Below the pieces are notes generated by a model. The model did no database searches and had not been told where the DNA came from. It saw only the letters and a list, made by a program, of their open reading frames with translations. A stretch of 64,000 bases of DNA from Actinomycetes bacterium (GTDB lineage Bacteria; Actinomycetota; Acidimicrobiia; Acidimicrobiales; JAJYXR01), in contig JAJYXR010000026.1 in NCBI GenBank assembly GCA_021801795.1, forward strand, positions 69,051 through 133,050, read 5' to 3'. Shown here piece by piece: positions 23,988 through 32,608 of the stretch; within the stretch, counting starts at the first letter, position 1; each line of letters begins with the position of its first letter. The position numbers were made by a program, and so were the translations under genes.

Positions 23988-25184
23988 GTGGACCTGGCAT
24001 TCAGCGACGAAGAGCTGAGGTTACGCGACGAGGTTCGTGCGTGGCTGGCTAGGAACGTGCCGGGTGCGGTGGACCGGCGGGAGAAGGGCCCAGTCGACCG
24101 CCCGGAGTCGGGCCCAGTGGACCGGCTGGAGGAGGGTCCAGTCGACCGGCTGGAGGAGGCTCGTGCATGGCAGGCGAAGCTGGCCTCAGCAGGCTGGGTG
24201 GGAATCGACTGGCCTGCCGAGTACGGCGGCAGGGGAGCGAGCCCGCTCCAGGTGGCGGTGCTGAACATGGAGTACGCGCGCTCGGGGGCTCCCCAGCTGG
24301 TGAACCGGGTGGGCATAAACCTCGCGGCACCGACGCTGCTGGCTCACGGCACGCCGGAGCAGTGCCGTCGGTACCTTCCCTCCATCGCAGACGCCTCGGA
24401 GATATGGTGCCAGCTCTTCAGCGAGCCCGGGGCCGGATCCGATCTCACCGGTCTGGCCACCCGGGCAGAGCCCGTCAGTGGCGGCTGGCTGGTGAGCGGC
24501 CAGAAGGTCTGGACTTCATATGCCCTGGTGGCGACCTTCGGGCTATGCCTGGCGAGGACCTCGCCCGGTGCGCGTCCCGCCGAGGGGCTGTCGCTCCTGG
24601 TCGTCGACATGGGCGACCCGGGGGTGACGGTCCGGCCGTTGGTCCAGATCACGGGGGATGCGGAGTTCAACGAGGTGTTCCTCGAGGAGGTGTTCGTGCC
24701 AGACGACCGGGTCATAGGCCAGGTGGGGCGAGGATGGCAGGTGGCCAGCACCACCCTCGCGCACGAGCGGGGGACGAACTTTCCCTTCAAGGAGGAGGTC
24801 GTCCACGAGGGACATCTCGCACGCCTGGTGGCCGGCGCGCTGGATAGCTCCAGCTTCGACGACCCGGCCATAGCAGACGCCATAGTCGACTCCTACGCGC
24901 TGCTGGTCATCCTGCGGACGCATAACTGGAGGACGATGTCGAAGCTCGCTCTCGGGGCCGAACCAGGTCCGGAGTCGAGCATCGTGAAGCTCACCTGGTC
25001 GCAGATGACCGAGCGCCTGTCGGAGGCAGCCCTGGACGCGCTCGGTCCGACCTCTCCCACTATGGGACCCGAGCAGCGCCAGTGGCTCTGGTCGAAGGCT
25101 GCGGGCATAGCCGGAGGGACCTCGGAGATCCAGAAGAACGTGATCGCGGAGAGGATCCTGGGGCTTCCACGGGAGCCGGCGTGA
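23988..25184 (+). CDS. Acyl-CoA dehydrogenase with repeat insert (398 aa)
   Basis: Acyl-CoA dehydrogenase with WCQLFSEPGAGSDLT, SGQKVWTSYA, a helix-G glutamate in LAHERGTNFP and IAGGTSEIQKNVIAERILGLP. The GTG at 23988 starts VDLAFSDEELRLRDEV, the normal N-terminus. Upstream frame residues show no similarity. An insert of four eight-residue units (PVDRLEEG type, residues about 28-58) interrupts the first helical segment. The gene overlaps the fused CoA-transferase gene by four bases (GTGA), so the two products act together or are at least made together. Confidence 0.88.
   Translation: MDLAFSDEELRLRDEVRAWLARNVPGAVDRREKGPVDRPESGPVDRLEEGPVDRLEEARAWQAKLASAGWVGIDWPAEYGGRGASPLQVAVLNMEYARSGAPQLVNRVGINLAAPTLLAHGTPEQCRRYLPSIADASEIWCQLFSEPGAGSDLTGLATRAEPVSGGWLVSGQKVWTSYALVATFGLCLARTSPGARPAEGLSLLVVDMGDPGVTVRPLVQITGDAEFNEVFLEEVFVPDDRVIGQVGRGWQVASTTLAHERGTNFPFKEEVVHEGHLARLVAGALDSSSFDDPAIADAIVDSYALLVILRTHNWRTMSKLALGAEPGPESSIVKLTWSQMTERLSEAALDALGPTSPTMGPEQRQWLWSKAAGIAGGTSEIQKNVIAERILGLPREPA
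24072..24165. repeat. 24-bp in-frame tandem repeat in acyl-CoA dehydrogenase gene
   Basis: GACCG units start at 24072, 24096, 24120 and 24144, exactly 24 bases apart, coding eight-residue units rich in Asp, Glu and Arg. The array sits in the N-terminal helical region of the enzyme rather than at its end. Confidence 0.92.
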
Positions 25185-26857
25185 GCGACCGCTCGAGCCT
25201 CTCGGAGGCGGTGGAGCGTCATGTGAGACCCGGCGACACCATCCACGTGATGCTCGGCCACAGCCGATGGACTGCGGCCGCTAGGGAGGTGGCGCGCCAG
25301 TTCTGGGGACGCGATCCGGGATTCACCCTGGTGATGGTGAGCCTCGGGTCCCTCGGAGCCATGTTCTTCCGTGGCGGGCTGCTCAGGCGTGTGGTGACGG
25401 CATACTCGGGCGACAGCTTTCCTACCTATACGCCGAACCCGGTCTTCCAGGCGGCCTACTCCTCGGGTGAGGTGGAGGTGGAGCACTGGTCCATCCTCAC
25501 CTTCGCCCAGCGTCTGGAGGCCGCGGCTAGGGGGCTGCCCGCGGTGGTCACATCCTCCGTCGGGGGTTCGTCGATGGAGCTGAACCCCGGCTACGCCCGC
25601 GTGGATTCGCCGTTCGGCATGCTCGGTCTGCTGGCTCCGCTCGTCCCGGACGTGACGTTGCTCCATGGAGCGCTCGCCGACAGGTCAGGAAACGTGGTCA
25701 TCTCGGAGCCGATGCTCGAAGGTGCCTTCGGGGCCTGGGCGGCCCGCCGAGGTGTGATCGCCACGGTGGAGAAGGTGGTGGACTCCCTGGAGTACCTGGG
25801 ACATCGCGCGCAGGTGCCTGCCCACCGGGTGCTCGCGGTCGTGGAGGCGCCTTTCGGGGCCCATCCGGGAGGCCTCTACGCACCGGGTCTCCCGGTCGAG
25901 TCCTACGGCGAGGACATACCGTTCTGGGTGGAGGCACGTGAGGCGTGCCGCGGCGATTTCGACGCATGGGCACGCACCTACGTCCTAGGCCCCTCGGACC
26001 ACGCGGAGTACCTGGAGATCCTAGGCAGGGAGCGCCTGGAGGCTCTGAGGCGGAGGGCCGATCCGGGATCCTGGAGGGAGGACGCCGCCGCGCATCCCAT
26101 GACAGCCTCGGAGCCGGCGAGCGCCTGGGAGAGGGCTGCGGGCCTGGCAGCCAGGGAGGTCTGCCGGACGGTGGAGGAGCTCGGCGCCGATGCGGTGCTC
26201 GCCGGGGCCGGGGTGGCGAACCTGGCTGCCTGGGTGGGCGTGGAGGCCGCCAGGTCCGCTGGATCGCGGGTCCTGCTCACCGCCGAGCTCGGTATGCTCG
26301 GCTACAGCCCCACGCCGGCGGACCCGTATATCTTCAACCACCGGGTGTTTCCCGGCACCCCCCTGCTGGCCGACGCTGGGGCGGTGCTCGGCATGATCGT
26401 GGGGGGTCCGGGTACCCGGACCATCGGCTGTCTCGGCGCGGCCGAGGTGGACTCGGAGGGGAACCTGAACTCCACCCTCGTTCCAGACGGTCCCTTCCTG
26501 GTCGGCTCCGGTGGTGCGAACGACGTGGCGAGCAGGGCGGACGGGTGCGTGGTCGTCACCCTGGCCAGGCCGGGGCGCCTGGTCGAGAGAGTCGGGTACG
26601 TGACCAGCCCGGGGCAGCGGGTGGTGTCGGTGGTGACGGACCTCGGCGTGCTGCGGCGCCAGGACGGGGTGCTGCGTATCGCCGCGGTCCCCGCGGGAGA
26701 CGGCAGCCTCGAGGATCGGGTCCGGGAGATGGCCTCGGGATGCGGCTTTACGCCACTGGTTGCCAGGGAGGTGGAGGAGCTCGCTCCTCTGAGCAGCGAG
26801 GAGGTGCTCTCCCTCAGGCGCTACGACCCCGAACGCCTCTTCCTGGCCGGTGGCTGA
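25181..26857 (+). CDS. Fused family I CoA-transferase, alpha and beta subunits in one chain (558 aa)
   Basis: The N-terminal half (to about residue 300) is alpha-like, with VVTSSVGGSSMELNPG and DVTLLHGALADRSGNV. The C-terminal half is beta-like, with LTAELGMLGYSPTPADPY and DSEGNLNST. The family covers glutaconate-type CoA-transferases and the ring-opening hydrolase IpdAB of steroid degradation, normally encoded as two genes. E369 in the beta half is near where true transferases carry the catalytic glutamate. Whether it is equivalent needs alignment. GTG 25181 overlaps the dehydrogenase stop as GTGA. This frame can be read upstream, but only inside the dehydrogenase gene. Confidence 0.82.
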   Translation: MSDRSSLSEAVERHVRPGDTIHVMLGHSRWTAAAREVARQFWGRDPGFTLVMVSLGSLGAMFFRGGLLRRVVTAYSGDSFPTYTPNPVFQAAYSSGEVEVEHWSILTFAQRLEAAARGLPAVVTSSVGGSSMELNPGYARVDSPFGMLGLLAPLVPDVTLLHGALADRSGNVVISEPMLEGAFGAWAARRGVIATVEKVVDSLEYLGHRAQVPAHRVLAVVEAPFGAHPGGLYAPGLPVESYGEDIPFWVEAREACRGDFDAWARTYVLGPSDHAEYLEILGRERLEALRRRADPGSWREDAAAHPMTASEPASAWERAAGLAAREVCRTVEELGADAVLAGAGVANLAAWVGVEAARSAGSRVLLTAELGMLGYSPTPADPYIFNHRVFPGTPLLADAGAVLGMIVGGPGTRTIGCLGAAEVDSEGNLNSTLVPDGPFLVGSGGANDVASRADGCVVVTLARPGRLVERVGYVTSPGQRVVSVVTDLGVLRRQDGVLRIAAVPAGDGSLEDRVREMASGCGFTPLVAREVEELAPLSSEEVLSLRRYDPERLFLAGG

Positions 26858-26866
26858 GCGGCTCAG
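26854..26866. terminator. Palindrome spanning both stops of convergent genes
   Basis: CTGAGC-G-GCTCAG (26854-26866) is a perfect palindrome that contains the TGA of the CoA-transferase and the complement of the aldolase stop, which are only five bases apart. The stem as RNA would be short (5 pairs, 3-base loop), so termination is possible but weak. Confidence 0.35.
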
Positions 26867-27513
26867 GTGGTTCGCAGCAGCCGGTAGACGTCCCCGAAGT
26901 TCTTGTTCATGTCCCCGGGCAGCTCCACGGCTCCACCCAGGGCGACGGCCCCGAGGATGATCTCGGCACTTCGCTCCACCAGGGCGGTGATGTGGAGGGC
27001 GTCGGCGGGGGACTTTCCCACGGCGACCATGCCGTGGTTCGCCAGCAGGGCAGCACCTCGTTCGGCCAGCACGGCTACGGCAGCCTGGCCGACTTCCGGC
27101 GTGCCGCTCGGGGCGTACTCGGTCACGGCCACCTCACCGCCGACGTAGACGGTGAACTCGTCGATGCATGCTGGAATCGGTCGGCGGGCGACTGCGAAGA
27201 CGGTGGCGTGGACCGGATGGGAGTGGATCACCGACCCGACCTCCTCGAATGCCTGGTAGCAGGCCAGGTGTAGTGCCTTCTCCGAGGAAGCTGGCCTGGT
27301 GCCCGACACGGGTTCCCCTGCCTGGTCGATCACCACGAGGTCCTCGATCGCCATCTCCTCGTAGTCGACCGAGGAAGGGGTTATGCAGATGCTCCCGTCG
27401 GCCATCCGAGCAGAGACGTTTCCGGCGGTGCCCTCCACGAGCCCTTTCCTGAGTAGCTTCTTCGCGGTCGCGAGTACCTCGTCCGGAGCGTTCTGAACGA
27501 AACGTGTAGCCAC
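26863..27513 (-). CDS. Class II aldolase/adducin-type protein (216 aa)
   Basis: Zinc-dependent aldolase fold of the L-fuculose-phosphate aldolase and ribulose-5-phosphate 4-epimerase family. Metal-binding histidines are in HSHPVHAT, a third is in LANHGMV, and SSEKALH carries the usual glutamate. GLVEGTAGNVSARM is the standard N-terminal phosphate-site region. Length is normal. It cleaves or epimerises a sugar phosphate or a related hydroxy acid. Substrate is not readable. It is divergent from the ABC importer, with an operator candidate in the 225-base gap, and it could be linked with the FGGY kinase at 8379. Confidence 0.88.
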   Translation of the reverse strand: MATRFVQNAPDEVLATAKKLLRKGLVEGTAGNVSARMADGSICITPSSVDYEEMAIEDLVVIDQAGEPVSGTRPASSEKALHLACYQAFEEVGSVIHSHPVHATVFAVARRPIPACIDEFTVYVGGEVAVTEYAPSGTPEVGQAAVAVLAERGAALLANHGMVAVGKSPADALHITALVERSAEIILGAVALGGAVELPGDMNKNFGDVYRLLRTT

Positions 27514-27658
27514 AGGATCCTCCTCATACCCGATTCTGCCAGCACGCGGGCGCCCGACGCGCCTAGGCTCGCTTGAGCAGATGCACGACCGGGGCGGCCC
27601 GCACTACGGCTTGCCTGACACGCAGGCCAGGACGACCGGCCCTAGCCTATACAAAGGC

Positions 27659-27672
27659 TGACATGAGTGTCA
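27659..27672. promoter_or_regulatory. TGAC-N6-GTCA operator candidate upstream of ABC importer
   Basis: TGACATGAGTGTCA, exact and with an extra matching pair (TGACA/TGTCA). A TAGCCT box at 27643-27648 predicts a start around 27655, so the palindrome lies just downstream of the transcription start of the importer operon, 67 bases before the GTG start. The rest of the 27514-27738 gap shows nothing recognisable. Confidence 0.65.
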
Positions 27673-27738
27673 TAATCAGGGGGGTTCCCGGGGAGGAACC
27701 GGCGGTGCAGGTGCCGCATAGTCAGGAGGAGGCGACAG

Positions 27739-29073
27739 GTGGCAACACGGGGGCAGGGTGCAGGCCCGTCGAGGAATCCTCATAGGCATTTCGTAGCCAG
27801 ATCGCTGGCGCTGGTGGCAGTGTCGGGCCTGGTGCTGGCAGCTTGCTCGAACGCGTCCACGAAGGCGAGCTCCGGCGGTTCGGGAGCCCCCGGGGTGAGC
27901 GCTCACAGCATCGTGGTGGGCAGTCTCGCATCTGCCACGGGCTCCCTGTCCTCGGGCTTCGGGGAGATCGTGGATGGGGTGCAGGCCTACTTCGACAAGG
28001 TGAACGCCGAAGGCGGGGTCTACGGGCGCAAGCTCGATCTGGCCTATCAGGCGAACGACACGGGGAACCCCACCACCGACGCAGACCTGGCCCGGACCCT
28101 GGTGGACCAGGACCACGTGTTCGCCGTGGTGGGGGTAGGCACCCCGTTCTTCACCGGCTCGCAGTTCCTGGCCCAGTCCGGTACCCCGACCTTCGGATAC
28201 GTGGTGAGCTCTAACTGGGACAACGCCCCGACGCTGTTCGGGACCTACGGTTCGTACCTGAACTACTCCACTTCACAGTACGACGTGGTGTATGTCGCTA
28301 AGCAGCTCCACGCGACCTCCGTTGCCCTGGTTTCCTACGGGGTGCCTGCTTCGGCGGACGCCTGCGAGGGGTCGGCCCAGGGGCTGAAGAGGGCAGGGAT
28401 AAACGTGGGCTTCGAGGACTTCAACTTCTCCATCGGGGGAAGCCCGGTGCCCGACGTGCTGCAGATGGTCGCGCATCATGTGGACCTGCTGGTCACCTGC
28501 ATGGAGGGTTCGGACAACCTGTCTTTCGCGAGAACCATGCACCAGTACGGCCTGGGATCGGCCCACGCGATCTGGTTCAACGGCTACAGCCGCCAGATCG
28601 CAGCCGACTACCCCAGCCTGATGGACGGGGTGATCTTCCTGGACCAGCATGTCCCCTTCGAGGCCCCCGGGGCCTTTCCTGGCAAGTACCCGGCGATGGT
28701 CACCTACCTGGACACGATGGAGCGCTACGAGCCGCAGTGGACCTACGACGACGTGGCCTTCCAGGGTTATGTGAACGCCGCCCAGTTCGTGGCTGGGCTG
28801 AAGGCAGCGGGGCCGGACCTCACCCAGGCGAAGCTGGTGAAGGCCATTAACTCCGAGACAGCCTTCACCGCAGGTGGTCTGATGCCTCCGGTGAACTGGA
28901 CCCTGGACCACACGCTCGCCGGCACGACGAGCGGTCCTTACTGCTCGGCGTTCGTGGAGGCAGAGGACGGCCACTACGTTCCAGTCTTCACCCAGCCGCA
29001 CGGCCAGGTGTTCACCTGCGTGAACAAGGACTTCCAGGTGGTGGCGCCGCCAGCGGGCACGCCGGGCACCTGA
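27739..29073 (+). CDS. Substrate-binding lipoprotein of branched-chain-type ABC importer (444 aa)
   Basis: Periplasmic-binding-protein type I (LivK-like) lipoprotein. A signal peptide with a hydrophobic core at residues 20-35 ends in the lipobox LAAC (C36), so the mature protein is tethered to the outer face of the membrane. HSIVVGSLASATG and the following region match the ligand-binding domain. The GTG start has AGGAGGAGG six bases upstream. It heads an importer operon with permease and two ATPases. In catabolic islands this family often carries aromatic or steroid acids rather than amino acids. The ligand here is unknown. Confidence 0.9.
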   Translation: MATRGQGAGPSRNPHRHFVARSLALVAVSGLVLAACSNASTKASSGGSGAPGVSAHSIVVGSLASATGSLSSGFGEIVDGVQAYFDKVNAEGGVYGRKLDLAYQANDTGNPTTDADLARTLVDQDHVFAVVGVGTPFFTGSQFLAQSGTPTFGYVVSSNWDNAPTLFGTYGSYLNYSTSQYDVVYVAKQLHATSVALVSYGVPASADACEGSAQGLKRAGINVGFEDFNFSIGGSPVPDVLQMVAHHVDLLVTCMEGSDNLSFARTMHQYGLGSAHAIWFNGYSRQIAADYPSLMDGVIFLDQHVPFEAPGAFPGKYPAMVTYLDTMERYEPQWTYDDVAFQGYVNAAQFVAGLKAAGPDLTQAKLVKAINSETAFTAGGLMPPVNWTLDHTLAGTTSGPYCSAFVEAEDGHYVPVFTQPHGQVFTCVNKDFQVVAPPAGTPGT

Positions 29074-29091
29074 GCCCGGCTGATCGCAGCG

Positions 29092-31122
29092 GTGAGCAGC
29101 TTCCTCGACTACGCGATACCAGGCATTCCCTACGGTTGCGGGTTTGCCCTGCTGGCCGTGGGGCTGGTCCTGACCTTTCGCGCGACTGGTGTTTTCAACC
29201 TGGCGTTCGGCGCCCAGGCGTTCCTGTCGGCCTTCGTGTTCGACCTGCTGAACCAGTACGCCCACTGGGACCAGCCCGCGTCGTTCGCTCTGGCCGTCCT
29301 GGTGGTGGCGCCCGGACTCGGTCTGGCGCTCGACCGGTTTCTCTTCAGGCACATCCCGACGGCCTCCTCCACTGCCAAGGTGGTCTCGTCACTGGGTCTG
29401 CTGGTGGCCATTCCCGAGATGATCCCGATCATCTTCGGCGGGCGCACCCGCCACCGCATCGGCTACCTGTGGCTGAGCCCGAACCTGGTCTACTTCCATC
29501 TGGGCTCGACGCCGGTGAACGGTGCGGACATTGCCACCACGGTCATCACGCTCGGTGTGGTCGCGGCTCTCCTGGCCATGTTCCGCTGGAGCGCGGCTGG
29601 CGTGACCATGCGCGCGGTGGTGGAGAGCCGCCGGCTGTCCCAGCTCGAGGGGGTGAACGCCTCGCGGGTGGCCGCGGGCGCCTGGGCGCTGTCGAGCACC
29701 CTGGCGGGACTGTCCGGCGTCCTGCTCCTCTCGCAGTCTAACTCCATAGATCCCACGAACCCTCTGGCCTTCACCACCCTGCTGGTAGCGGGGATCACCG
29801 CTGCAGCGCTGGCGAGCATGGAGAGCATCTCGGTGGCATTGCTCGGCGGCATCGGCCTCGGGGTGCTGGAGAACGTGCTCGTGAAGTACCTGCCCCCTGG
29901 CAGCGTGCTGGCCACGGGCTTCCTGCCGTCCCTGCCCTTCGCAGTGCTGGTGATCGTGCTGTTGGCTAACCCCCGCCTGAGGCACATCGAGCAGAGCTCC
30001 GATCCGATGGCCTCGGTGGATCCGCCCCCTCCCCCCCCGGCCGTCTCGACGCGCGACCCGCGTCTGGCGGCACCGATGAAGTGGGGGTTTCGCATCCTGA
30101 TGGTGGCCTTCGTAGCCTCGGTGCTCACCTGGGTACCGGGCAACTGGGTGTTCGTGCTGGCCCAGGGGATCGTCTTCTCGGTCATCTTCCTGTCGGTGAC
30201 CATGATCACCGGTATGAGTGGACAGCTCTCGCTGTGCCAGGCCACCTTCGCAGGTATAGGTGCCTTCACCGCGGGGCGCCTGGCCGAGCACCTGGGCTTG
30301 TCGGTGCTCGCGGGTGCTCTGGTCGGCGGGCTGCTGGCCGCCCTTGTCGGCATCGTGCTGGCAGTGGTGGTTAGTCGTGTGTCGGGGCTGCTGCTCACAC
30401 TCGTGACCCTGGCGTTCGCGATCTTCGCGGACAACGTGCTGTTCCAGTTCTCCTGGTCCGGTGGGGGGATCACCGGGGTGGACGTGCCGAGACCCGCCAT
30501 AGGCCCGCTCAGCTTCGCGAGCGACCGGTACTTCCTCGTCCTGGCCCTCGTGATCCTGGCGTTCTGCATGCTGCTGGTGGTGCTGGTCCAGCGCGGGACC
30601 GTCGGACGGTACCTGGCGGCCATGCGCGGGAGCCCTGGGGCGGCCGCCAGCCTCGGGATAAACCTCACCTCGACGAAGGTGGTGGTATTCGCCATGTCGG
30701 CAGGTCTGGCGGGGATCGGCGGTGCCCTCTACGGCTCCGCCGAGGGCCCTATTGCCAGTACCGACTTCAGCTACGTCCTGTCGCTGGTGTGGGTGGTGGT
30801 GGTGATCACCACCGGGGCGACGACTGTGGAGGGGGCCGTGCAGGCAGGTATGGCCTTCGCCGTACTGGCCCAGGTCCTCAGCTACCTGCCGAGCCGTCTG
30901 GATGGGCTCGAGTTCGTCATGTTCGCCTTCGGGGCCCTCACCTATGCGAAGCATCCCGAGGGGATAGTCGAGTACCAAAAGGCGCGCTGGCTGGCCAGGG
31001 TCAGCCGGCTGCTGGCAGCCTGGGATGCGCGCCATCCCGGCAGCGGTCAGCCGAGCCTCGCCGGCTCCGGCGAGACTGCTTCCGCTGCCCCGGCCGGATC
31101 GGTGGAGCTGAGCAATGGGTGA
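29092..31122 (+). CDS. Fused LivH-LivM type ABC permease (676 aa)
   Basis: One chain with two permease domains that are normally separate genes. The N-terminal part (about 1-300) is LivH-like, with GLVLTFRATGVFNLAFGAQ and VNASRVAAGAWALSS. The C-terminal part (about 330-640) is LivM-like, with TGMSGQLSLCQATFAGIGAF and a cytoplasmic EAA-type loop SLGINLTSTKVVVFAMSAG. Many hydrophobic segments cross the membrane. A Pro-rich linker (residues about 305-320) joins them. GTG 29092 follows the binding-protein stop by 18 bases. The 3' end overlaps the first ATPase gene by eight bases. Confidence 0.9.
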   Translation: MSSFLDYAIPGIPYGCGFALLAVGLVLTFRATGVFNLAFGAQAFLSAFVFDLLNQYAHWDQPASFALAVLVVAPGLGLALDRFLFRHIPTASSTAKVVSSLGLLVAIPEMIPIIFGGRTRHRIGYLWLSPNLVYFHLGSTPVNGADIATTVITLGVVAALLAMFRWSAAGVTMRAVVESRRLSQLEGVNASRVAAGAWALSSTLAGLSGVLLLSQSNSIDPTNPLAFTTLLVAGITAAALASMESISVALLGGIGLGVLENVLVKYLPPGSVLATGFLPSLPFAVLVIVLLANPRLRHIEQSSDPMASVDPPPPPPAVSTRDPRLAAPMKWGFRILMVAFVASVLTWVPGNWVFVLAQGIVFSVIFLSVTMITGMSGQLSLCQATFAGIGAFTAGRLAEHLGLSVLAGALVGGLLAALVGIVLAVVVSRVSGLLLTLVTLAFAIFADNVLFQFSWSGGGITGVDVPRPAIGPLSFASDRYFLVLALVILAFCMLLVVLVQRGTVGRYLAAMRGSPGAAASLGINLTSTKVVVFAMSAGLAGIGGALYGSAEGPIASTDFSYVLSLVWVVVVITTGATTVEGAVQAGMAFAVLAQVLSYLPSRLDGLEFVMFAFGALTYAKHPEGIVEYQKARWLARVSRLLAAWDARHPGSGQPSLAGSGETASAAPAGSVELSNG

Positions 31123-31885
31123 CCACGCACCGCTGCTCGACGCGCGCTCGATATCCATCCATTTCGGCGGCCTGCGGGCACTGGCGGAGGTGTCTGTTCA
31201 GGTCTACGAAGGTGAGTCGCTGGGTATCGTAGGACCCAACGGTGCGGGCAAGACCACCCTCTTCAACTGCCTCTGCGGGCAGCTCCGCCCGGACAATGGC
31301 TCGGTCTCCTTCGCCGGGAGGCCCATAGACGGGCTTCCTTCCTATCGCAGGGCACGGCTCGGCATCGCGAGGACCTTCCAGCGCATCGAGGTATTCCCCG
31401 AGATGACGGTGTTCGAGCACCTCATGGTGGCCGAACGGGCTCGCCGTGGTGACGGCCGGCTCTGGAAGGACCTTTTGAACCTGGGCAGGCCCCGGCGCGA
31501 CGAGCTCGAGAACGTAGAGGAGATGCTCAGCCTCGTGGGCCTGTCGGATGTGGCCATGACCCCCGTTGCGGCGCTCAGCCTGGGCCACTGCCGGCTGGTG
31601 GAGCTGGGAAGGGCGTTGATGCTCCAGCCGAGGCTCCTCATGGCCGACGAGCCGTCCTCGGGGCTCGACACCCGCGAGACCCAGGTGCTAGGCGACCTGC
31701 TGCGGTATGTGCAGAGGGAGCGGTCGGTCGCCATGATCCTGGTCGAGCACGACCTGGACATGGTGGCGCGGGTGGTGGACCGGGCGATGGTGCTCGACTT
31801 CGGCGAGATGGTCGCCGAGGGCACCCTGCGAGAGGTGATGGCGAACCCCGAGGTGAGGCGGGCCTACCTGGGTCGTGGCGCGTGA
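31115..31885 (+). CDS. livG: LivG-type ABC importer ATPase (256 aa)
   Basis: Cytoplasmic ATPase of the importer. Walker A is GPNGAGKTT at about residues 40-48, Walker B is LLMADEPSSGLD, and the switch histidine is in VEHDLDMV. The signature motif reads LSLGHCRLVELGRAL rather than LSYGQ or LSGGQ; variation is common in this family but the His-Cys pair is unusual. Length is normal for LivG. It overlaps the permease stop by eight bases and the second ATPase gene by four (GTGA), consistent with a coordinated complex. Confidence 0.92.
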   Translation: MGDHAPLLDARSISIHFGGLRALAEVSVQVYEGESLGIVGPNGAGKTTLFNCLCGQLRPDNGSVSFAGRPIDGLPSYRRARLGIARTFQRIEVFPEMTVFEHLMVAERARRGDGRLWKDLLNLGRPRRDELENVEEMLSLVGLSDVAMTPVAALSLGHCRLVELGRALMLQPRLLMADEPSSGLDTRETQVLGDLLRYVQRERSVAMILVEHDLDMVARVVDRAMVLDFGEMVAEGTLREVMANPEVRRAYLGRGA

Positions 31886-32607
31886 GCCCGGCGCTGCTCG
31901 AAGCCGACGGCCTATGTGCCTCCTACGGCTCCTACCGGGCCTTGTTCGGCGTGTCCCTGGAGGTTCCCGAGGGTTCCGCGGTGGCGCTCCTGGGGTCGAA
32001 CGGAGCCGGGAAGTCGACCTTCGCCCGGGTGCTCACGGGTCTCGTTCCGGCTAGCTCGGGGTCCGTCCGCCTGGACGGTCACGATGTGACGGGTATGCCA
32101 GCCTGGCGCATAGCGCGCATGGGCGTGGCTCATGTGCCCGAGGGACGGGGGATCTTCTCCTCCCTGAGCGTCGAGGAGAACCTGAGTCTCTCCTTCCGGC
32201 GCAGGATGGGCCGCGGGGGGATCGGTGAGGCATTGGACAAGGCCTACGCGGGGTTCCCCATCCTGGCGGAACGCCGCCGCCAGCAGGCGGGCACGCTGTC
32301 GGGAGGCCAGCAGAGGATGCTCTCGCTCGCGAAGGTCCTCGCGGTGCCGCCGCGGCTGCTGGTGGCCGACGAGCTGTCCCTCGGCCTGGCTCCGGTGGTG
32401 GTCGACGCCGTCTACGACGGTCTCGCAGAGATACGCAGGGCCGGCACAGCGTTGCTGGTGGTGGAGCAGCACATCGATCGCGCGCTGGCTCTGGCGGAGC
32501 ACGCGGTGCTGCTGGCGAAGGGCGAGGTGGCGTGGCAGGGGCCACCGTCGGGCGCCGCGGAGGCCATGGAGCGTATCCTCGGATCCGGTAGAGCCGAAAG
32601 GACTTGA
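31882..32607 (+). CDS. livF: LivF-type ABC importer ATPase (241 aa)
   Basis: Second ATPase of the importer heterodimer. Walker A GSNGAGKST, signature LSGGQQRMLSLAKVL, Walker B LLVADELSLGLAP and switch VEQHIDRAL are intact. The GTG start overlaps the livG stop as GTGA. The next gene, an SDR, begins one base after the stop and is likely in the same operon, which suggests that import and the first oxidation steps are coupled. Confidence 0.92.
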   Translation: MSPALLEADGLCASYGSYRALFGVSLEVPEGSAVALLGSNGAGKSTFARVLTGLVPASSGSVRLDGHDVTGMPAWRIARMGVAHVPEGRGIFSSLSVEENLSLSFRRRMGRGGIGEALDKAYAGFPILAERRRQQAGTLSGGQQRMLSLAKVLAVPPRLLVADELSLGLAPVVVDAVYDGLAEIRRAGTALLVVEQHIDRALALAEHAVLLAKGEVAWQGPPSGAAEAMERILGSGRAERT

Positions 32608-32608
32608 G

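Noticed and set aside
27573-27785. Small plus-strand frame upstream of the ABC importer
   Set aside because: It overlaps the start of the importer gene in another frame, crosses the operator palindrome and has no recognisable domain.
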